Shown piece by piece: positions 39,013 to 43,323 of a stretch of 43,323 nucleotides of DNA. The notes beneath the pieces were generated by a model. The model saw only the letters and a list, made by a program, of their open reading frames with translations, had not been told where the DNA came from and did no database searches. Source of the DNA: a virus; the IMG/VR virus record IMGVR_UViG_3300044796_000202, positions 1 through 43,323 of that record. One strand, 5' to 3'. Each line of letters starts with the position of its first letter. Position 1 is the first letter of the stretch. Made by a program: the position numbers and the translations under genes.

Positions 39013-39534
39013 TTAGTGAGCCGCAGGGCTGAATACGAAATCAAACGTTGATGAGGATGTATCGAAGTAGCCCGTATAATTCATTGCGGTTGTCGAAGTA
39101 ATCACAACCGATGATGCGCTACACGTTGTGAGATAACTCGACGTTGCGCTTGTGTTGCCCTGTGAACACTTAAAGACATCGCCCGTTCCTGCCGCGAAGG
39201 TTGCTGTATTCGTCCCATCATTTACGATAAGACCGGAAACTGACGCTCCCAAGTTATTTGAAAGCGATGGACATGCCGCAAAGGTACTCGCACCAGCCGG
39301 AAAGGTTATCGTTACCGCGGCCGCTGTGTTTGCTACTTGGATATTCGCAGGAGAACAGAAAACCGTTGCCGCAATCGTTGAAGAAACCGAATATCCTCCT
39401 ACAAACCCCTGTGCTGAAACTACGGGCGGATTATAACCTCCGAGCGGACTTGTCTTAGGAGCAAGTACCTCGCCCGCGAAGAAAATCCCCACCGCCGCCA
39501 CGATTGCCAAACCTCCGATAATGTATTTATTCAT
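39013..39534 (-). CDS. Membrane-anchored or exported protein
   Basis: 173 aa with an N-terminal hydrophobic segment KYIIGGLAIVAAVGIFFAGEVLA, then a Ser/Thr/Ala-rich beta domain with four Cys (VFCSPAN, FAACPS, FKCSQ, TTCSAS) probably in disulphides. Exported late product in the head module. Preceded by a weak late-promoter-like site. Confidence 0.55.
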   Translation of the reverse strand: MNKYIIGGLAIVAAVGIFFAGEVLAPKTSPLGGYNPPVVSAQGFVGGYSVSSTIAATVFCSPANIQVANTAAAVTITFPAGASTFAACPSLSNNLGASVSGLIVNDGTNTATFAAGTGDVFKCSQGNTSATSSYLTTCSASSVVITSTTAMNYTGYFDTSSSTFDFVFSPAAH

Positions 39535-39539
39535 GGTAG

Positions 39540-39567
39540 ATAGTGGTTAGTTTATATAAGAATCCAA
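39540..39567 (-). promoter_or_regulatory. Weak fifth late-promoter candidate
   Basis: TTGGAT at 39567-39562, exactly 16 nt, CACTAT at 39545-39540, 5 nt to ATG. AAATTG is shared with the late box, but the upstream TATCCACGC part is not conserved and the region is coding. Confidence 0.35.
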
Positions 39568-39929
39568 TTTGTGCCGTTTGAAACGGGATTTAAGGCCGCG
39601 TACTGTGCGATGCTCTGCGTTGATGCGCCGTCAATCGTCTGGCCTGCGGGAGCCGCTAACGTAACCGTTCCCGAAACCGAATTTTTGATGATGAAGCCCA
39701 TACCGTAAAATCCAACCGCCGTTGGAAGCATGATTGTATTTGACCCCGATGTATTTTCAACGAGATAATGGCATGTTCCCGCGTTGCCATTCGTGTTCAT
39801 GACAAGCGTGGTATTTGCCGTTACTGCTGTATATTCCATTGAAACCTCTGCCCTCCGAACCTTTGCGCCAGAATAGAACGCTGGCACGTATTGATGAACC
39901 GGAAGATTAGTGTTTTGTGCTGTTGCCAT
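39552..39929 (-). CDS. Small virion-type beta protein
   Basis: 125 aa. The segment TCHYLVENTSGSNTIMLPTAVGFYGMGFIIKNSVSGTVTLAAPAGQTIDG is a known type of phage tail or capsid decoration domain (strand pattern with AAPAGQTIDG). No signal peptide. Likely structural. Confidence 0.6.
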   Translation of the reverse strand: MATAQNTNLPVHQYVPAFYSGAKVRRAEVSMEYTAVTANTTLVMNTNGNAGTCHYLVENTSGSNTIMLPTAVGFYGMGFIIKNSVSGTVTLAAPAGQTIDGASTQSIAQYAALNPVSNGTNWILI

Positions 39930-39938
39930 AGTAGTTTG

Positions 39939-40106
39939 TTATTTTTGTTTCTTTCTTAATGCTTTCGTCTTTCGACCTTGCTTTACATGATTTGGTAAAT
40001 GTTTCTGATCTGTTTTACTCGCCCATTCCTTTGCATCGTGTTTCATCTCGCTTCCGAGATAACCACCGAATGCGGCTCGTTCTTGTGCTTTGGATTTGAA
40101 AGGCAT
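39939..40106 (-). CDS. Small basic protein
   Basis: 55 aa, starts MPFKSKAQERAAFGGYL, a start often seen in small phage proteins, and ends RKTKALRKKQK. Very basic C-terminus. Possibly binds DNA or protein in the capsid. It runs from 33 nt to 10 nt away from its neighbours. Confidence 0.55.
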   Translation of the reverse strand: MPFKSKAQERAAFGGYLGSEMKHDAKEWASKTDQKHLPNHVKQGRKTKALRKKQK

Positions 40107-40108
40107 GA

Positions 40109-40297
40109 TTATCCTGTATATTTTTCGAAACCTTTATGAGATTTGCCACCGGTTTCACGATTCCCAGCCGCCCAATCCCCACCTTTGCTAGATTGTTTCT
40201 TCCTCAATGCCTTTGTCTTGTTGGGAGAATGTTTTTTTTCGTAGGCGAGTATTTCTTTCTCTGTTCCTCCATTTTTTGCTTTTCTATAATCAAACAT
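40109..40297 (-). CDS. Small basic protein (KTKALRKKQ)
   Basis: 62 aa from the ATG at 40297 (MFDYRKAKNGGTEKEI); an extended frame to 40318 is less likely. Ends with Gly/Lys-rich stretch; contains NKTKALRKKQSSK. Related by motif to the two neighbours. Confidence 0.5.
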   Translation of the reverse strand: MFDYRKAKNGGTEKEILAYEKKHSPNKTKALRKKQSSKGGDWAAGNRETGGKSHKGFEKYTG

Positions 40298-40302
40298 GTT
40301 AG

Positions 40303-40458
40303 TTATTTTTGATACCATTTCTTTTTATCATCCCCTTCCAACCTTTCCAAAACTTCCAGTATCTCAAGCAACACTTCGACCACAACCTGATGCGTGCCAC
40401 CCTGTTGTGCGGGGAGCTTAGGCAAACTCTTGATTTCGTCTTTGCGTTCTTGGGTCAT
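40303..40458 (-). CDS. Small helical protein
   Basis: 51 aa, one leucine-rich acidic helix (VVVEVLLEILEVLERLEG) that could dimerise. ATG start with TAATAAC leader. Unknown function. Confidence 0.5.
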   Translation of the reverse strand: MTQERKDEIKSLPKLPAQQGGTHQVVVEVLLEILEVLERLEGDDKKKWYQK

Positions 40459-40470
40459 GTTATTAGTTAT

Positions 40471-40899
40471 CTATTGGACTTGATAATTAGCTGTTACGGT
40501 CGATGTCGCTCCCGTCATATCGACCACCAGGCCATTCTGATACTGTGCGTCATAGGTCTGTACGAGTGGAACGGTATTCGTCATAGTGATTGTCCCAATC
40601 AATTTCGTCGTGCCAATCACAATCGTCGTGCTTGCGTCGTCGTAGACTGAAATGATTGAACCCGAAGCGGCAGTACCGACATCAATCGTATGGAGAACGC
40701 CAGGAACGGAAGCTATCAGGCTTCCAACGCTCGTCGAACTATTTGTCGTCGCATCGGCAGTTACCTGATACTGGGGAACATAGAGGACGGAACCACCCAG
40801 AGCTTTTGAAGAACCATGAACGAAATAACCGACCGCAAAAATACCTAGACAGGCGAATGCTATCGCCCCGTAAAACAAGATTTTTTCTCCAATCGTCAT
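40471..40899 (-). CDS. Membrane-anchored late protein under promoter P2
   Basis: 142 aa from the ATG at 40899 (an in-frame TTG at 40923 is upstream of the -10 and cannot be used). Transmembrane segment about 7-26 (FYGAIAFACLGIFAVGYFVHG) and a Thr/Val-rich beta domain. Same build as 39013-39534: anchor plus beta domain. Possibly surface protein made late. Confidence 0.6.
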   Translation of the reverse strand: MTIGEKILFYGAIAFACLGIFAVGYFVHGSSKALGGSVLYVPQYQVTADATTNSSTSVGSLIASVPGVLHTIDVGTAASGSIISVYDDASTTIVIGTTKLIGTITMTNTVPLVQTYDAQYQNGLVVDMTGATSTVTANYQVQ

Positions 40900-40905
40900 A
40901 ATGTA

Positions 40906-40945
40906 AGTATTTAATAGTTTCAAGTTCCTGCAATTTGCGTGGATA
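40906..40945 (-). promoter_or_regulatory. Late promoter P2
   Basis: Minus strand TATCCACGCAAATTGCAG with -35 TTGCAG at 40933-40928, 16-nt spacer, -10 AATACT (40911-40906), ATG 6 nt on at 40899. It lies just after the end of the portal gene. Confidence 0.8.
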
Positions 40946-40947
40946 GT

Positions 40948-42978
40948 CTACTTAGTCGGTTTCGGACTAGGTTGTGCCACCGCTTTCGCCTTTGCCGCCT
41001 CCTCTGCCTGCTTCAATTTAAGTTGATGCTCCTGCTCGGCGTGGCTCATGCCCTGCTGATGAGCCGCTTCCTTTTGCTGAAGTCCTTGCTGTGCCGCTTG
41101 TGCGCCCTGTTGCTGTTTTTGAGCCGCACCCTGCGCCGCTTGAGCTTGCTGTTGGGCAACGCCTTGCGCCTCCTGTTGCTGTTGCTGTGCAACCGCTTGC
41201 TGTTGTTGAGCCATTTGCTGTTGGACAATTTGCTCGACTTGCGCCCAAAGCTTGGGGAAGTTCATTTGCAGGTAGGTCTTGCCAGCGTCAGTTTCAAGAC
41301 TCATCTTCCACAAGACTCCATCCCCAGCCGCTTCATCCGGATCGGGATAATCAACCGCCTCCAAGTAGGTCTTTGGCCCAATAGCCCCTGCCTCAAACAA
41401 AGCATTCGCTTGGTTCATCTTGCTCAACTCATCTCTCGGCTTCATCGAATTCGGAGTAACGCCAACGATGAGGGGAAGGTTAATATCCGATGATTGGAGT
41501 TCAACGTATTCCGTAGCTTTACCTGACCCCATCACCGCGCCAAAATGCTTCTCGTCGTAAAACACGCAATAGAGTTGCACGAGCCAGTCGTAACAAGATT
41601 TGGCAACGGACTGTTCGAGAACATCCACAATCCCTCCGCCGATACGAGATGTGTCCCGTCCTTGATTTAACATTTCACCTTTCGCCGTTTCATTCGGCTT
41701 CTGTTGTTGAGAGGCGATGCCTTGCGTACCCCATGAGGAACGTAAATCGTTTTTGGTGTTGTCGAGGTCATCAAAGAATCCAGCTTGCACTGCCGGAGCT
41801 GGAAGACGGATTATTGCTTCGTTTATCGGCCCTCCCGCGGGAGCGAGAATGAAACCTTTGTCTTGGTCTTTCATTGCTACAACCGCCTGCCGTCCTGTTT
41901 CTTGGTTAAAATTGTTCTCGGATAAAACCGTGCTATTCACCGCCATACCTAACGCGCTGTCCAATTGATACTCGCGGCGATTGATACGAGATTGGTTTGG
42001 GATATTCTGTTCAATAAGTCCCGTGAGATCATGGGGTCTATCTCCCAATGAAAACACCGAAAGGAAGATATAAGGCTTTTTAGGAATGGCGAAATGGTTA
42101 TGGGGCTTTTGCATCACGGGTTCCCCAAGTTCATCCATAAAATCACCCTCAACCTTTTTAGGATATTTGAAATACTCGTTTTTATGTTTATCTAAAACCT
42201 TATCTTTGAATGTCGTAAAGCAGTAATCGTCATTCCACCATTCCGTATAGCAACATTCGGTACCCATTTTTCCCTCGACAAGCATGGTGATATAAAACTT
42301 GTGCTTGGGGAATAATTCGATGAGCTTTGCCGCAGAGACGTAAATCCGTTCACCGAGCCATGAATTAAAATCGCCATAGACATCCACGGAACCATTCGGA
42401 TCAAACACAAAGTCCTGTATCTTCCGATTCTCAATAGCTACGTCGTTGATCTGTAAATTCCAACCTGGCTTTAATACTCCTAGGTGGTGAATTGACCACT
42501 GGCGAGTCATCAGAGCTAACTTTCTGCGAAGTAAGAGCTGTTGAGCATGAAACTCCAGCATAGTCTGAGTGTCATTGGCCAACTTATTCCCTTCCGGACT
42601 CCCATCGGAAAATACGAATGGCGCAGGGTCTTGCGCCGTGGCCGCTGGCAAGAAAGTCTCTTCGGATTCAAATTGCAAGTTCGCCGCCATAGGGCCGTCA
42701 TCCGGCCATCCATCGTTCTCATTCAAACCCAAATAAGAACGCATATTGCGCTTCGGTACTTGTTTTATCTTCTCCTCATAAGGGCCATACGCCGTTTCCC
42801 AGTCATCGCGGAGTTTCAATAACTCCTCATCGGTCATCGGCAAATCCAACTCGTCCACTTTCTGGTCTGATATGCCTTCGGGGTTACTGCCATCAATGCC
42901 AGTTTTATTGGTAGACGATTCTACAAGATCGCCCACGCCGGCGATATTGAGCGCAAAATTGTCGATATCATCCCTCAT
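40948..42978 (-). CDS. Portal protein
   Basis: 676 aa, consistent with podoviral portals. Body has motifs such as ANLQFESEETFLPAATAQDPAPFVF, KLALMTRQWSIHHLGVLKPGW, FVFDPNGSV, WTE/YTEWWNDD strands and a helical central region (ETAKGEMLNQGRDTSRIGGGIVDVLEQSV) typical of P22-like portals. From residue 585 on the sequence becomes Gln/Ala-rich (AQQQQAVAQQQQQEAQG) and then KLKQAEEAAKAKAVAQ, a barrel-like or disordered tail. First gene after late promoter P1. Confidence 0.85.
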   Translation of the reverse strand: MRDDIDNFALNIAGVGDLVESSTNKTGIDGSNPEGISDQKVDELDLPMTDEELLKLRDDWETAYGPYEEKIKQVPKRNMRSYLGLNENDGWPDDGPMAANLQFESEETFLPAATAQDPAPFVFSDGSPEGNKLANDTQTMLEFHAQQLLLRRKLALMTRQWSIHHLGVLKPGWNLQINDVAIENRKIQDFVFDPNGSVDVYGDFNSWLGERIYVSAAKLIELFPKHKFYITMLVEGKMGTECCYTEWWNDDYCFTTFKDKVLDKHKNEYFKYPKKVEGDFMDELGEPVMQKPHNHFAIPKKPYIFLSVFSLGDRPHDLTGLIEQNIPNQSRINRREYQLDSALGMAVNSTVLSENNFNQETGRQAVVAMKDQDKGFILAPAGGPINEAIIRLPAPAVQAGFFDDLDNTKNDLRSSWGTQGIASQQQKPNETAKGEMLNQGRDTSRIGGGIVDVLEQSVAKSCYDWLVQLYCVFYDEKHFGAVMGSGKATEYVELQSSDINLPLIVGVTPNSMKPRDELSKMNQANALFEAGAIGPKTYLEAVDYPDPDEAAGDGVLWKMSLETDAGKTYLQMNFPKLWAQVEQIVQQQMAQQQQAVAQQQQQEAQGVAQQQAQAAQGAAQKQQQGAQAAQQGLQQKEAAHQQGMSHAEQEHQLKLKQAEEAAKAKAVAQPSPKPTK

Positions 42979-42987
42979 AGTGATTTA

Positions 42988-43027
42988 ACACTATGGCAGA
43001 ATCGCAAAGGTGCAATTTGCGTGGATA
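42988..43027 (-). promoter_or_regulatory. Late promoter P1 (portal)
   Basis: Minus strand TATCCACGCAAATTGCAC with -35 TTGCAC at 43015-43010, a 16-nt spacer, -10 TAGTGT (42993-42988), 9 nt to the portal ATG at 42978. Start of the late transcription unit. Confidence 0.8.
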
Positions 43028-43323
43028 CTAGGACTTCCTATTCAACGCGAGCCAAAGGTTTGCGACTGCGATTTTAGGATTTAAACCTTCTCCAAAATAC
43101 GCATGTTCTTCACCATCTTGGGAAGTAATCACCTTTGCTTGCCATAAGGCATTTCCAAAACTATCCAGTGAAAATTGAGGATATCCAATGGATTCAATGA
43201 GTTCCTCCAGAGAAGGACATTTTATATTTCTCTCTGGCTCATAATATGTATATTTAGTAACTTGGAGTAAATCCTCCGTCCAAGCTCCATCCTTGGCCGC
43301 CTTGATATAGGTTTGCCCCGACG
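43028..43323 (-). CDS. C-terminal part of DUF3892 fusion gene
   Basis: Partial at the window end. Frame is the continuation of 1633-1423 if the 79-bp repeat is joined: 168 aa. The C-terminus reads CPSLEELIESIGYPQF...LWQAKVITSQDG...IAVANLWLALN, the end typical of the small family that begins MNYELAEKLKDAGF. Thus a DUF3892 domain sits inside that family, between its N-terminal (1630-1752) and C-terminal parts. Ends just upstream of promoter P1. Confidence 0.7.
   Translation of the reverse strand, partial: SGQTYIKAAKDGAWTEDLLQVTKYTYYEPERNIKCPSLEELIESIGYPQFSLDSFGNALWQAKVITSQDGEEHAYFGEGLNPKIAVANLWLALNRKS
43245..43323. repeat. 79-bp exact direct repeat, right copy
   Basis: Identical to 1344-1422 and cut off by the end of the window. 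Suggests closure of a circle of about 41,901 bp. Confidence 0.9.

Overview
This window looks like the genome of a short-tailed (podovirus-like) dsDNA phage of about 42 kb, assembled from a metagenome, with a 1.3-kb stretch of other DNA on its left end. Evidence for a tailed phage: large and small terminase, portal, scaffold, major capsid protein, head-tail adaptor, tail-nozzle-like protein, internal virion transglycosylase, fibres, holin candidates and an endolysin. No tape measure, sheath, DNA polymerase, RNA polymerase or integrase was seen. TGA serves as a stop in many four-base ATGA overlaps, so the code is standard. The host is not shown directly. Fibre proteins with signal peptides, motifs such as GIGTSTP, and the near absence of Shine-Dalgarno sites recall phages and cell-surface proteins of Patescibacteria (CPR); this is inference from family resemblance.

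The last 79 bases (43245-43323) repeat 1344-1422 exactly. The simplest reading is that the phage genome is circular or circularly permuted, about 41.9 kb, and that bases 1-1343 are a branch (host flank, other phage or variant) joined to the circle. On the circle almost every gene lies on the minus strand and the genome reads as one unidirectional programme. It starts at a strong sigma70-like promoter near 18.1 kb. Next come small early genes (18.07-15.4 kb), recombination and replication genes (15.4-10.4 kb: a PD-(D/E)XK nuclease split by an HNH gene, an SSB-like protein, a NinG-like protein, a replication initiator), small Cys-rich proteins, and GroES with GroEL (7.2-5.1 kb). Terminase follows (4.0-2.0 kb). 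The map then crosses the join to portal (43.0 kb), scaffold, capsid, neck and nozzle, internal virion proteins, exported fibre-like proteins and lysis genes (21-19 kb). It ends with hairpins at 18.17-18.27 kb, just before the early promoter.

The most notable regulatory signal is a family of four late promoters with a conserved box (TATCCACGCAAATTGYA on the minus strand), a fixed 16-nt spacer and a -10 element 6-9 nt before an ATG. They lie before the portal, a membrane-anchored protein, an internal virion protein and an exported fibre. With the early promoter they predict leaderless or nearly leaderless mRNAs, which fits the A/T-rich, SD-free starts and the chains of ATGA overlaps. Two late genes (scaffold and a conserved virion-module protein) share a leader of two tetraloop hairpins. 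The only genuine plus-strand phage genes (25.94-26.73 kb) form a moron-like cassette with a leader that can fold as a terminator or pseudoknot. A structured non-coding stretch lies before an HNH gene at 16.1-16.3 kb.

No gene-free stretch longer than 300 bases remains once the small genes are counted. The longest are 16083-16360 (structured RNA), 18072-18320 (promoter and hairpins), 25766-25940 (divergent promoters and leader) and 18900-19045.
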